Shown here: positions 1 through 7,252 of the stretch, piece after piece | How the letters are laid out: each line of letters opens with the position of its first letter | Numbering within the stretch: the first letter of the stretch is position 1 | DNA from: Actinacidiphila rubida | Lineage (GTDB): Bacteria > Actinomycetota > Actinomycetes > Streptomycetales > Streptomycetaceae | DNA length: 57,464 nt | Reading direction: 5' to 3' | Assembly: GCF_900110255.1 (NCBI RefSeq) | Contig: NZ_FODD01000046.1 | Span: forward strand, 1-57,464 | Made by a program: the position numbers and the translations under genes | The notes under the pieces: model-generated | Told to the model about the DNA's origin: nothing | Databases searched by the model: none | What the model saw: only the letters and a program-made list of their open reading frames with translations

Positions 1-44
1 CCTTCTAAGCGCTTGGCCGCAGGTTCGAGTCCTGCCGGGGGCAC
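1..44 (+). repeat. attL core: 44-bp direct repeat identical to the right end
   Basis: The first 44 bases are identical to the last 44 bases of the window (57421-57464). A perfect direct repeat at both ends of a phage genome, lying in a tRNA 3' end and next to a tyrosine integrase gene, is the usual result of site-specific integration. Left of the window the 5' part of the tRNA should complete the gene, because at the right end the bases before the repeat (57411-57420) do not form a tRNA 5' half. An inverted copy of core bases 8-18 lies at 111-121. Confidence 0.93.
1..44 (+). tRNA. tRNA-Arg(UCU), 3' part only (from position 31)
   Basis: Bases 4-6 read TCT after the universal T (base 3) and are followed by AA, as in an anticodon loop. 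Bases 9-13 would be the 3' anticodon stem, 14-18 the variable loop, 19-23 and 31-35 a perfect T stem around a TTCGAGT loop, 36-42 the acceptor strand and 43 the discriminator A. CCA is not encoded. The 5' half lies outside the window, so the tRNA is partial here. The phage copy restores the host gene on integration. Confidence 0.85.
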
Positions 45-92
45 AACCACGTCCCTACCTGGGCAGCATCCCCCCCGCCCCGTCGGGTCCAC

Positions 93-121
93 GTAAGCGC
101 AACGCTTACCGGCCAAGCGCT
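93..121. repeat. attL-side inverted repeats, possible integrase arm or core-type sites
   Basis: GTAAGCG and CGCTTAC (93-99 and 103-109) form a perfect inverted repeat with a 3-base spacer. It is followed by GGCCAAGCGCT (111-121), an inverted copy of att core bases 8-18. The related string GGTAAGCGCA occurs at 57394-57403 just before attR. Position and similarity suggest binding sites for the integrase or excisionase. That function is inferred. Confidence 0.45.
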
Positions 122-202
122 CCCCCTCCCTCACGTTTCGGCGTACGGTCGTTCTCAGACCCCAACCACCTGCCCGACCTACCGGCAGGGGATCTACATC
201 CC

Positions 203-220
203 CATCCCGGTATGGGAACG
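203..220. promoter_or_regulatory. Operator site A, upstream of int
   Basis: CATCCC followed by six bases and GGAACG is a degenerate copy of the palindrome CATCCC-N6-GGGATG seen at 2077, 2203 and 2478. The same stretch holds a clean inverted repeat, CCCAT-N6-ATGGG, at 201-216. It ends ten bases before the int start, so a protein bound here would block int transcription or translation. The likely ligand is the repressor encoded at 1566-1988. Confidence 0.55.
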
Positions 221-229
221 GAGAGCTGC

Positions 230-1189
230 ATGGCCGGATACGACCTCGCACCACTCGCCGCGTCATGGATGCGGAGCCTCAAGGCCCGGAAGCTGTCAGC
301 CAACACCCAGCGGATCTACGGCCGCGCCATCACCGACTTCGGGAAGTACCTCGAGACCTACGAGCCCACTCCCACCGAGGACGATCCGGACCCGAGGCCG
401 GCTCCGACCGAGCTGGAGGGCGACCAGGGCATCCACCGCGAGCACATCGAGCGCTACATCATCGGCCTGATCGAGCGGACCAGCGCGGGCAACGCCCACC
501 AGCACTTCCGGAGCCTGCGGACCTTCTTCAACTGGCTCGTGGACGAGGAGGAGATGAACCGCTCCCCCATGCGGAAGATGAAGCCGCCGGAGCCCGGAGA
601 GGTCGAGGTGCCCGTCATCCCCGACGACGCCCTGAAGAAGCTCCTGGCGACCTGCAAGAGCACCAGCTTCATCGACCGACGGGACCGCGCCATCCTCCTG
701 ATGTTCCTGGACACCGGCGGCCGGCTGAGCGAGATCACCGACCGGACCCAGGAGAAGCTGGACCTGGACATCAACGTCCTGCACGTCCTCGGCAAGGGGA
801 ACAGAGAGAGGCCGCTGCCGTTCGGCCGTGCGACCGCCCAGGCGATGGACCGCTACCTGCGGGCCGCGGCGAAGTATCTGGGGCGCCCGCTGGCGCCGTC
901 CGATCCGCTGTGGGTCTCGTACAAGCGGCGGGACGCGCTGACGATCTGGGGCGTCGGCGAGATGATCGAGAAGCGCTGCAAGGCGGCCGGTATCCCGCAC
1001 ATCCACCCGCACCAGTTTCGCCACACGTTCGCGCACCAGTGGAAGCTGAACGAGGGCAACGAGGATGCGCTGATGCGGATCATGGGCTGGAAGTCGCGGG
1101 AGATGCTGTCCCGGTACGGCGCGAGCGCCGGTGAGGAGCGCGCTCGTCGCCAGCACCAGGACTTGTCTCCAGGAGACCGGCTCAAGTAG
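230..1189 (+). CDS. int: Tyrosine recombinase / phage integrase
   Basis: This 319-residue protein is a site-specific tyrosine recombinase that would integrate the phage into tRNA-Arg and, with an excisionase, excise it. An N-terminal SAM-like core-binding domain (about residues 5-125) is followed by the catalytic domain. That domain holds the first Arg in TGGRLSEI, the box HPHQFRHTF (H-x-x-R), and the nucleophile Tyr in SREMLSRYG. Length is normal for the family. The ATG at 230 is preferred over one at 212 because GGAGAG sits six bases upstream, and 212 has no ribosome binding site. The gene lies beside attL and is preceded by operator A, so it is probably repressed in the lysogen. Confidence 0.93.
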   Translation: MAGYDLAPLAASWMRSLKARKLSANTQRIYGRAITDFGKYLETYEPTPTEDDPDPRPAPTELEGDQGIHREHIERYIIGLIERTSAGNAHQHFRSLRTFFNWLVDEEEMNRSPMRKMKPPEPGEVEVPVIPDDALKKLLATCKSTSFIDRRDRAILLMFLDTGGRLSEITDRTQEKLDLDINVLHVLGKGNRERPLPFGRATAQAMDRYLRAAAKYLGRPLAPSDPLWVSYKRRDALTIWGVGEMIEKRCKAAGIPHIHPHQFRHTFAHQWKLNEGNEDALMRIMGWKSREMLSRYGASAGEERARRQHQDLSPGDRLK

Positions 1190-1412
1190 CCGCGGTGGGC
1201 CCGGCGGGCGGCTCCCGCCGGGCCCATCGCTTGCTGTCGATGGCTTCCTGGAAGAGCGCCGTGAGAGCGGCCGTGATCTCGCCCGGCGGGTGTGAGAAGT
1301 CGATCGCCAGGTCGACGAGACGGGTGGTGTCCCGCACGGCCGCGGGGGTTTCGTCGTCCAGGCGTATCGCGCGTACTCGTACCACTGGTTGCGTTCTGTG
1401 TGCCTCGGTCAC
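1182..1412 (-). CDS. Hypothetical small protein, convergent with int
   Basis: A 76-residue reading frame starts at GTG 1412 and ends seven bases inside the 3' end of int. The protein is acidic to neutral, with a middle part (LFQEAIDSKRW) that could be helical. I do not recognise the family. It supports itself by protein-like composition and by a purine-rich stretch before the GTG. The palindrome at 1514-1527 lies upstream and could be its operator. Confidence 0.5.
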   Translation of the reverse strand: MTEAHRTQPVVRVRAIRLDDETPAAVRDTTRLVDLAIDFSHPPGEITAALTALFQEAIDSKRWARREPPAGPTAAT

Positions 1413-1513
1413 CCAGCCCCCATTTCCCGGGTGTGCGCACGTCACAGCGTTCGCACATCCGTTCGATCGCGCGAGGTTCGCTCACTCTACGCGCGGAGGT
1501 GCAATCGTGTCGT

Positions 1514-1527
1514 CACCCGATCGGGTG
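1514..1527. promoter_or_regulatory. 14-bp perfect palindrome CACCCGATCGGGTG
   Basis: The two 7-base arms are directly abutted and perfect. The site lies between the end of the repressor gene (1566) and the start of the leftward small gene (1412), so it is placed to act as an operator for that gene. There is no T-run, which argues against a terminator. It differs from the CATCCC-type operators. Confidence 0.4.
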
Positions 1528-1565
1528 CACTTCAAACGTGATCGGCTTGGCGCGGATTTGTTCGA

Positions 1566-1988
1566 TTAGCGCTGGTCAGGCGCATCTTCGTCGCGCGAAC
1601 GCCGCACGAATTCCCCAACTCCCCCATCAGCAGCAGGCGTTACGCCATGCCTCGTCGCCGCTCGGATCACCTCGTCATCTTCACCGCCACCACCGAGCCC
1701 GGGGTCCACCGCCACGTACGGGCCGATGTACTGCCGGTGGGCGGCTGCTTCGACACGGGAGGCCGGCAGGCCGAGGCCCTCGGTGATGGCGCGGATGAGC
1801 GGCGGGTTGACCTTGATGTCGGTGCCGAGCGCGATCCGGTTGAGGAGGTTGGCCGACGGTCGGTAGCCGGTCTCCGGGTCCACGGACCGCTCGGAGAGCT
1901 GCAAGTAGGTCAGGCCACTGCCGCGTTCGCCAATGGCATCGGCGATCAACTGCGCGAGCGTCTCCGCCTCGCGGCGCTGCTTCGGCAT
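1566..1988 (-). CDS. XRE-like immunity repressor (candidate)
   Basis: The 140-residue protein has an N-terminal helix-turn-helix-like region of about 90 residues (TYLQLSERSVDPETG, then LLNRIALGTDIKVNPPLIRAITEGLGL), typical of actinophage and host XRE regulators, and a Gly- and Asp-rich tail with no peptidase motif. It is leftward, divergent from the early operon at 2237, with operator C (2077-2094) in the shared gap and a GGAG ribosome site. Position and domain make it the best candidate for the lysogeny repressor that reads the four CATCCC-N6-GGGATG sites. Lack of a LexA-type cleavage domain means the induction mechanism is unknown. Confidence 0.72.
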   Translation of the reverse strand: MPKQRREAETLAQLIADAIGERGSGLTYLQLSERSVDPETGYRPSANLLNRIALGTDIKVNPPLIRAITEGLGLPASRVEAAAHRQYIGPYVAVDPGLGGGGEDDEVIRAATRHGVTPAADGGVGEFVRRSRDEDAPDQR

Positions 1989-2076
1989 GTCCAGGTCTCC
2001 AGGTCTGCCCTCTGCGGCCCGGGTGTGTCGGCTTCACCCTTTGGTCGGGGCCACAAGCGTGCACCGCCATTGTCCA

Positions 2077-2094
2077 CATCCCGTGACGGGGATG
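2077..2094. promoter_or_regulatory. Operator site C (CATCCC-GTGACG-GGGATG)
   Basis: Perfect 6-base arms flank a 6-base centre. The site lies in the gap between the repressor (start 1988) and the HTH gene (start 2237), just upstream of a leftward TGGACA (2074-2069) that could be the repressor -35 box. It is therefore placed for autoregulation of the repressor. Confidence 0.65.
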
Positions 2095-2167
2095 GCTACG
2101 TGGCCTGCGTGAAGGGGCTGAAAAATACGGGGGCGTGTGTACGCAAAGAGGGATTTCTCGTGTCGGC

Positions 2168-2198
2168 TTGACGCGCCCCCCAACGCTGCGCTTAGCTA
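2168..2198 (+). promoter_or_regulatory. Predicted early rightward promoter
   Basis: TTGACG (2168-2173) is followed after 18 bases by TTAGCT (2192-2197), a passable actinobacterial sigma-70-type pair. The predicted transcription start near 2204 falls inside operator B, so repressor binding would block initiation of the whole early operon. Confidence 0.5.
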
Positions 2199-2202
2199 TC
2201 CC

Positions 2203-2220
2203 CATCCCCGTACGGGGATG
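2203..2220. promoter_or_regulatory. Operator site B (CATCCCCGTACGGGGATG)
   Basis: This is an 18-bp perfect palindrome, the best copy in the window. It covers the predicted start point of the early promoter and ends just before the GGAGGGA ribosome site of the HTH gene at 2237. Confidence 0.75.
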
Positions 2221-2236
2221 AACGGAGGGACAGCCT

Positions 2237-2527
2237 GTGCCACAAGCTCGATACCGACTGCACGACGGCGCGCTCCTAAGGCGCCTGATGGAGTGCCCTC
2301 CGAAGGGTGGAGTGGTCCACACCGTGCGGTCCCTCGCGGCAGAGGTGGGACTGTCCTACAGCAAGATCCAGAAGCTGATTACGGAGGATCGCCCCTGCGT
2401 CACGGCGAGCGAAGCGACCAGCATCGCCACGGCCGTTGACTGCCGTCGCAGGGCTCTTTTTTCGCCATCATCATCCCCATCCTGGGATCGGGATCAAGAG
2501 ACGGAGACCCCCGATGGACCCCGCTGA
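2237..2527 (+). CDS. Cro-like small HTH regulator, first early gene
   Basis: The 96-residue protein begins with a helix-turn-helix region (VRSLAAEVGLSYSKIQKLI, residues about 31-49) followed by VTASEATSIATAVDC and a short ALFSP-type end. This layout is common in small actinobacterial and phage XRE-like regulators. The GTG start at 2237 has GGAGGGA six bases upstream. It is the first gene right of the divergent operators, the position of cro in lambdoid phages, and may compete with the repressor or act in excision. Its last 14 codons overlap the next gene, and operator D is embedded in its coding sequence. Confidence 0.7.
   Translation: MPQARYRLHDGALLRRLMECPPKGGVVHTVRSLAAEVGLSYSKIQKLITEDRPCVTASEATSIATAVDCRRRALFSPSSSPSWDRDQETETPDGPR
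2478..2495. promoter_or_regulatory. Operator site D (CATCCT-N6-GGGATC)
   Basis: This degenerate copy of the operator has one mismatch at the end of each arm. It lies inside the 3' end of the HTH gene and 18 bases before the ATG at 2514. It could be a second control point or a roadblock for the early operon. Confidence 0.5.
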
Positions 2528-2780
2528 CCGCACACTCCGCGCCCGGCTCGCCGCGCACTCGCAGTGGGCGAAGGAAACGGACCCCAGTGCCCGGACCGCC
2601 AAGGCCCGCAAGGCCGCCGGCGAGAAGTTCGTGACGCAGGCCCGCGAGCTTCACCCCGACGGTTCGGACGAGCTGATCGCCAAGACCGCCGAGCACCTGC
2701 GCAAGGCGCACTTCGCGCGGATGGGCATGGCGTCGGCCGCGAAGCGCCGCAAGGGCGCCACCGCGCCGAAGGCTGCCTGA
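2514..2780 (+). CDS. Hypothetical early protein, Lys/Ala-rich
   Basis: The 88-residue protein is very basic and rich in Ala, Lys and Arg, with a probable helical run around EKFVTQARELH and a C-terminal AKRRKG tail that could touch DNA or RNA. The start overlaps the end of the HTH gene and GGAG is present upstream. The family is not recognised. It is immediately downstream of operator D, so it is among the first genes made after induction. Confidence 0.65.
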   Translation: MDPADRTLRARLAAHSQWAKETDPSARTAKARKAAGEKFVTQARELHPDGSDELIAKTAEHLRKAHFARMGMASAAKRRKGATAPKAA

Positions 2781-2875
2781 CTACTCCCCCTGATGGCGCA
2801 GGGTCGCCGGCCCGGCATGGCCAACGACCCCACTCGGCGCCACACCTCACCACCACTGAAAGCGAGGCGTTCGCC

Positions 2876-3232
2876 TTGAACGAGAAGACTACCGACCCGC
2901 GCGACGGCCTGATGGCCGCGCTGTCGGCGATGGAGCAGGTCGTCGCCCAACTGCACATCGCACCGCCCATCGTGACCATCCAGCAGTTCGAGGACGAGGG
3001 CACGAGGTACCACGCCCTGAGCCTGCACTTCCGCCACGGCCCGGAGGGTGTCGAGGCGTTCGCCGAGGCGTTCACCCTCACGACGTCCGAGCACGTCACC
3101 GCCAAGGGACAGACGATCGTCTCGGTCGACGCCGAACTGCACGGCCACAACGTGCACGCCTGGTGGCTCGGCACGCCGGCCGAGGCGCCGGTGTCCCTGC
3201 CGTCCGAGTGGTCCGCGCGGGGTGCGGCGTGA
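2876..3232 (+). CDS. Hypothetical early protein (TTG start)
   Basis: The 118-residue protein is acidic with predicted beta strands (PIVTIQQFEDEGTRYHALSL) and no recognised motif. TTG at 2876 is chosen because GAGG lies eight bases upstream and no ATG or GTG with a ribosome site is available nearby. Its stop overlaps the next GTG (GTGA), so the pair is translationally coupled. Confidence 0.7.
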   Translation: MNEKTTDPRDGLMAALSAMEQVVAQLHIAPPIVTIQQFEDEGTRYHALSLHFRHGPEGVEAFAEAFTLTTSEHVTAKGQTIVSVDAELHGHNVHAWWLGTPAEAPVSLPSEWSARGAA

Positions 3233-3684
3233 GCGCCCGGATCTCGCCCGCCGAGAAGGCGGCGCTGCCGGTGGCCCGCGCGGCGCTGGAGTCGAAGGAC
3301 AGCGCGTACGGCGTGAGCGACACGATCGTGTTCGCGCTCGGTGCGGCGGGCCTGCTGGCCCCGGCCGAGGTCGTCGAGGCTTTCGACACCGCGGAGGCCG
3401 AGGAGTACCCGTCCGGTCGGGTCCCGCGGCTGCGGACGGCGCTCGGCGTCATGCAGGCGGCGCGCCGCAAGTCGCCCGACGGGCTTGTGCCGCTGGTGTG
3501 GGCGCTGGAGAACGCGGGGCTGTTGCAGTCGCCGGAGACGGCCGCCGAGCTGATCCGACTGCGCGACGAGGTCTACCGCCTGTCGCTCCCGGTCGATGAC
3601 CCGGACCGCCACGCCCTGGACGCCACGGACGTGGAGTTCGCGGAGCTGGCGCCGGGCCGCCCCGAAGAGGCGGTGGCCCAGTGA
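3229..3684 (+). CDS. Hypothetical early protein
   Basis: The 151-residue protein is mostly helical and Ala/Glu-rich, starting at a GTG that shares GTGA with the previous stop. Internal stretches such as LVPLVWALENAGLLQSPETAAELI suggest paired helices. No catalytic motif is seen. It overlaps the following 26-codon frame by the same GTGA arrangement. Confidence 0.7.
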   Translation: MSARISPAEKAALPVARAALESKDSAYGVSDTIVFALGAAGLLAPAEVVEAFDTAEAEEYPSGRVPRLRTALGVMQAARRKSPDGLVPLVWALENAGLLQSPETAAELIRLRDEVYRLSLPVDDPDRHALDATDVEFAELAPGRPEEAVAQ

Positions 3685-3761
3685 TCGCCGTGTGGTCGAA
3701 CTGGATCCCGCAGGACAAGCCGAAGCCCGAGCCGAAGCCGAAGCCGGGCGGTGGCCGATGA
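3681..3761 (+). CDS. 26-residue microprotein with PK repeats
   Basis: A short frame starts at GTG 3681 (GTGA overlap with the gene before) and stops at 3761 (ATGA overlap with the gene after), filling exactly the gap between them. The product begins VIAVWSNWIPQDK and ends in a run of Pro-Lys and Pro-Glu pairs. Exact start-stop coupling on both sides argues that it is translated. Function is unknown. Confidence 0.5.
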   Translation: MIAVWSNWIPQDKPKPEPKPKPGGGR

Positions 3762-3994
3762 CCGGGCTGCTGCTCCTCCTCCAGGCCGACTCCAGCGCCG
3801 TCGTCGCCGCCACGGCGCTGGGCGTCGCCGCTCACCTCCAGGACTCCCGCGGCGAGATCGCCGACTCGTGGACGGAGGGCCGCGCGCAGATCAGCACGTG
3901 GGCGCAGGCGGCCACGGTGCGGGCGCTGGTCGCCGCGTCGTCGGTGGAGCTGTGTCTGCTGCTGCACGCCTCGCCGAAGAGGGGCGGTGCGTGA
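3758..3994 (+). CDS. Hypothetical early protein
   Basis: The 78-residue, Ala-rich protein begins MTGLLLLLQAD and is likely helical. The leading leucines are too few for a sure membrane segment. ATGA overlap with the preceding microgene and a one-base TGATG overlap with the next gene place it in the early operon. No family is recognised. Confidence 0.65.
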   Translation: MTGLLLLLQADSSAVVAATALGVAAHLQDSRGEIADSWTEGRAQISTWAQAATVRALVAASSVELCLLLHASPKRGGA

Positions 3995-4404
3995 TGCCCG
4001 AGCTGATGTCCATGGAGAAGTGGCTCAGCCTCGACCCCGAAGGCTGGCGCTTCCAGCACGTGGCGTCTGGGATGCGGCACGACCTCATCCGGTTCGCGGA
4101 TGGCCAGCCGCCGACGCCGTTCGGCTGCCGTTGGTGCGGCACTCCGCAGCACCACCACGGCCGTCAGTACCTGCGTGGCCGGGGCATGCACGGCTGGGAG
4201 CAGCCGACGAACGCGCAGATCCTCGCCCGGATGCAGGCGCGTCGGAACACCTTCAAGGCCACGTGCCGGTGCAACCACCCGTGGCTGCACGTGGACCCGT
4301 GGCAGTGCGAGGCCGACGACTGCGTGATGTACGAGCGGCTGCTCGGGCTGTGGCTGACACCGCTCTCGGGCCGCGAGGTCGACTCGCTGATGGGCGGTGC
4401 CTGA
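3994..4404 (+). CDS. Hypothetical Cys/His-rich early protein
   Basis: The 136-residue protein carries several Cys and His residues: FGCRWCGTPQHHH, CRCNHPWLH and CEADDCVMY. This suggests one or two zinc-binding sites. The length and lack of enzyme motifs fit a DNA-binding or structural accessory role, but this is inference. It is coupled by TGATG on both sides. Confidence 0.7.
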   Translation: MPELMSMEKWLSLDPEGWRFQHVASGMRHDLIRFADGQPPTPFGCRWCGTPQHHHGRQYLRGRGMHGWEQPTNAQILARMQARRNTFKATCRCNHPWLHVDPWQCEADDCVMYERLLGLWLTPLSGREVDSLMGGA

Positions 4405-4550
4405 TGCACGTCGTGCTGCACGCCCTGATCTTCGCCGCCTCTGTGGTCGCCATCTGGACCGTCGCCGCCGTGCTGGTCGGGGTCCCGACCGGCTATGTCC
4501 TGCGCCGCCTTTCCCGCCGCTACGCCAAGACCCCCGGAGGTTCCCGATGA
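4404..4550 (+). CDS. Small single-pass membrane protein
   Basis: The 48-residue protein has one long hydrophobic helix (about residues 4-30) and a basic tail, RRLSRRYAK, so an N-out/C-in topology is likely. Start and stop are coupled to the neighbours (TGATG and ATGA). The function is unknown. Confidence 0.65.
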   Translation: MHVVLHALIFAASVVAIWTVAAVLVGVPTGYVLRRLSRRYAKTPGGSR

Positions 4551-4939
4551 CGGGCCCCGAGCACTACCGCGAATCCGAGTCGCTGCTGAAGCAGGTCAGG
4601 ACGGCGCAGACGCGCATGGCGCGCCGCCCGGACCCGCAGAGCATCGCCGTCACCATCGCCGAGGCGCAGGTCCACGCGACGCTCGCACAGACCGCCGCCA
4701 CGCTCGCCGCCGCCTACATGCCGGAGAGCGCCGACACCGACGCGTGGACGGCCATCGTCGGCACCACCGACGAGGCGGACAAGCCCACCCCGCTCGCGGC
4801 GTTGGGCGACGCGCTCCGCAAGGAGCACTACGAGGTCGACGCCATGCCGGGCTCCGACGGCTCGTGCATCGCCGACGGCAACGACTGGCCCTGCCCGACC
4901 ATGCGCGCCTTCTACGACGCCGAGGCGGGTGCGCGATGA
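4547..4939 (+). CDS. Hypothetical early protein
   Basis: The 130-residue protein has helical N-terminal two-thirds (about residues 5-65), then an acidic linker and a C-terminal piece with two Cys (GSCIADGNDWPC). I do not recognise the family. ATGA overlaps on both ends fix the start and the operon membership. Confidence 0.68.
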   Translation: MTGPEHYRESESLLKQVRTAQTRMARRPDPQSIAVTIAEAQVHATLAQTAATLAAAYMPESADTDAWTAIVGTTDEADKPTPLAALGDALRKEHYEVDAMPGSDGSCIADGNDWPCPTMRAFYDAEAGAR

Positions 4940-5283
4940 CGGACCGCACCTACCGCATCCACATCGACCCCAAGCCCATCGGCGCCGTCGTCGAGCCCTC
5001 ACTCGACCACTACAGCGACTTCCTCCGCGACGTGTTCACGCTCCTCGCCGAGAAGCCCGACCTGTGGGACGGACTCGTCGCGCTCATCGACGGCCCGACG
5101 GTCACCAACGACCGGCACCTGCCGGACAAGCCGTCCCGTGACGACGACCTGGCGGCGCGGATCGTCGATGCGCTGCCGGAGGCGTCAACCGGTTTGCGGG
5201 TCGACACGCAGCAGTTGACGGCGTTGTACGACCGCATCGGCCGGGTCCTCAACCGCCTGCCCGGACAGCGAGGTGCCGCATGA
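4936..5283 (+). CDS. Hypothetical early protein
   Basis: The 115-residue protein shows no catalytic or metal motif. A central stretch (FLRDVFTLLAEKPDLWDGLVALI) is probably helical. Both ends overlap neighbours by ATGA. The family is not recognised. Confidence 0.68.
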   Translation: MTDRTYRIHIDPKPIGAVVEPSLDHYSDFLRDVFTLLAEKPDLWDGLVALIDGPTVTNDRHLPDKPSRDDDLAARIVDALPEASTGLRVDTQQLTALYDRIGRVLNRLPGQRGAA

Positions 5284-6362
5284 GCGCCTACCTGATCTGC
5301 CCGGCGGGTGGCGACTGCCTGCACCGCGAGGAGTACGACCCGGCCCACCAGACCGCGTCGCCGGACGTCCCGGCGGATGGGGACCGCGCGCACGACGCGC
5401 TCGCGGAGCACCTGCTCTCGGTGCACGACGTGAAGCGGTCGGAGGTCGGGCGACTGGTGTCGCAGGCCCGGCGTGTAATCGAGCCGTCGGCCGCCGCGAT
5501 GGCGCGGTTCCGGATGTCGCAGCAGCAGCGCGCCGAGATTCGGGCGCGGCTGGGCGGTGCCCAGCCGGCCGCCGACGGCCTGCTGGAGTCGTTCGGCAAG
5601 TCGGTCGCGGACATGCTCGGACACGACCACAAGTCCCAGCGCGAGGACTGGTACTGCGTCAACCTCGCCGCGTACATGGGCGAGCGGTCCGCGCCGGTCC
5701 TCCGCCGCCTGCTGGACGCCGAGGCAGAGGCCGAGCGCCTTCAGGCGGAGTTGGCGAAGTACGTCGGCCACGAGCCGACGCTCGCCGAGGAAGCCGAGTA
5801 CGTGCGGCGCCAGCGCCGCGCCGAGGTGCTGACCGAGGCTGCAGAGGTCGCGGTCCGGGCTGCCCGCGGGTGCGGTGACGACGAGCGCGGGCAGTACGCC
5901 GCCTCGGTCGCCGCTGGTGTGGGCGCGGAGCTGCGGCGGATGGCCGAGGCGGGGAAGGACACCCGCGAGGGCGAGTCCACCCAGCCTGCGGACTTCTTCC
6001 AGCCCGGCCACGCCTACACCCACCATGACGGCTCGGACTTCGAGTGCGTCACCGTGGCCGCCCACCCGAACACCGGCGAACAGCGAGCGTTCGGCTGGCG
6101 CATCCGCAACGGCCGGACCGAGGGCGCCACCCTCGACCCCGACGACTGGCAGCAGTACGACGGCTGCCAGCCGCCCGCCGACGAGCCCACCCGCACCGCG
6201 GTCGTCATGCCCGCCCTGGCGCAGGAGGGAAGCTGCACCGGCATCGCCCTGAACGGTGTGCACACGCAGGTCTTCCACTGCCGCCAGGCCATCGAGACCC
6301 ACGAACTGCACCTGTGGCGCACCGGCACGGAGTGGTTCACCTGCCGAGGTGAGGCCCGATGA
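5280..6362 (+). CDS. Hypothetical coiled-coil early protein with C-terminal beta domain
   Basis: The 360-residue protein has a Cys/His N-terminus (CPAGGDCLHRE), a long helical or coiled-coil middle (about residues 70-230) and a C-terminal domain with strand-like repeats near FGWRIRNGRTEGATLD. It ends in Cys-containing strands and is directly followed, with ATGA overlap, by the Cas4/RecB-like nuclease. A role in DNA processing is possible from position only. Confidence 0.65.
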   Translation: MSAYLICPAGGDCLHREEYDPAHQTASPDVPADGDRAHDALAEHLLSVHDVKRSEVGRLVSQARRVIEPSAAAMARFRMSQQQRAEIRARLGGAQPAADGLLESFGKSVADMLGHDHKSQREDWYCVNLAAYMGERSAPVLRRLLDAEAEAERLQAELAKYVGHEPTLAEEAEYVRRQRRAEVLTEAAEVAVRAARGCGDDERGQYAASVAAGVGAELRRMAEAGKDTREGESTQPADFFQPGHAYTHHDGSDFECVTVAAHPNTGEQRAFGWRIRNGRTEGATLDPDDWQQYDGCQPPADEPTRTAVVMPALAQEGSCTGIALNGVHTQVFHCRQAIETHELHLWRTGTEWFTCRGEAR

Positions 6363-7252
6363 CCGCCACCACCGGCCGCCGCACCCGCGCCGCCGCCAAG
6401 CCCGAGCCCACCGGCCCCGACCGCATCCCCCAGCCGAGCCAGGGCTGGTACCGCATCCCCGGCACCGACACCAAGCTCCGCCGCGTCACCACCATCCTCA
6501 GCCAGGGCTTCCCCAAGCCCCAACTCGTCTTCTGGGCCGCGAACCTCACCGCCGAGGACGCCTTCAAGCAACTGCCGGCCCTCGTCCGCGCCTCCCTGCG
6601 GCCCGAGACCCGAGCCGACGCCTACGACTGGCTCCGAAAGGGCCACATCCGCAAGAAGGACGAACGCGCCGACATCGGCTCCGCCGTCCACGACGTCATC
6701 GAAGCCAAGGTGCTCGGCACGCCCGTGCCCGACGCACTCCTCGGCGACCCCGAGATCGCCCCGTTCATCGACAACTTCCTGCGGTTCGTCGACGAATGGC
6801 AGATCACCTTCGAGGCGTCGGAGATGACCGTCGGGAACCTCACCGACGGCTGGGCCGGGAAGCTCGACTACCTGTTCCGCTCGCCGATCATCGCCCACCT
6901 CCTCAAGGTCGCCGCCGACACGCTGTTCATCGGCGACACCAAGACCGGCGGGGAGCTCGACGAGAAGGGCGTCTACCCCGAAGCCGGCGCGCAGATGTCC
7001 GCCTACCGGCGCGCGGAGGTGTGCTGGCTGCGGGACGGCTCGCAGGTCCCGATGCCGAAGGTCCACGACACGGGAATCGTGCTGCACCTCCGCCCCGAGG
7101 ACTACCGGGTGAAGCCGCTCCTCTGCGGCGACGACGTGTACGCGGTGTTCCGCCACGTCCAGCAGGTCGCCGAGTTCCAGCGGGTCCTGTCCAAGTCCGT
7201 TGTCGGCGAGGCCCTCACGCTGCCCGCCGTCCCCGAAGGAAGGGCTGCCTGA
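6359..7252 (+). CDS. PD-(D/E)XK exonuclease, Cas4/RecB-like
   Basis: The 297-residue protein carries the RecB/Cas4 nuclease signatures in order: GSAVHDVIEA (His about 111), GKLDYLF (Asp about 170), FIGDTKTGG (Asp 193 and Lys 195, the D-x-K pair) and AQMSAY (Q-x-x-x-Y, about 212-216). The Cys cluster of Cas4 is absent, so a RecB-type phage exonuclease is the better name. It would resect DNA ends for phage recombination or replication. It is coupled to the Gp3-like gene downstream and the DnaQ-like exonuclease after that, which together make a nucleic-acid processing module. Confidence 0.8.
   Translation: MTATTGRRTRAAAKPEPTGPDRIPQPSQGWYRIPGTDTKLRRVTTILSQGFPKPQLVFWAANLTAEDAFKQLPALVRASLRPETRADAYDWLRKGHIRKKDERADIGSAVHDVIEAKVLGTPVPDALLGDPEIAPFIDNFLRFVDEWQITFEASEMTVGNLTDGWAGKLDYLFRSPIIAHLLKVAADTLFIGDTKTGGELDEKGVYPEAGAQMSAYRRAEVCWLRDGSQVPMPKVHDTGIVLHLRPEDYRVKPLLCGDDVYAVFRHVQQVAEFQRVLSKSVVGEALTLPAVPEGRAA

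Noticed and set aside
212..229. Earlier ATG for the integrase
   Set aside because: No ribosome site precedes it, and it lies within operator A; ATG 230 has GGAGAG at proper distance.
1195..1786. Rightward frames downstream of int
   Set aside because: Low-complexity Arg/Pro/Ser reading opposite the small leftward gene and the repressor; no ribosome site.
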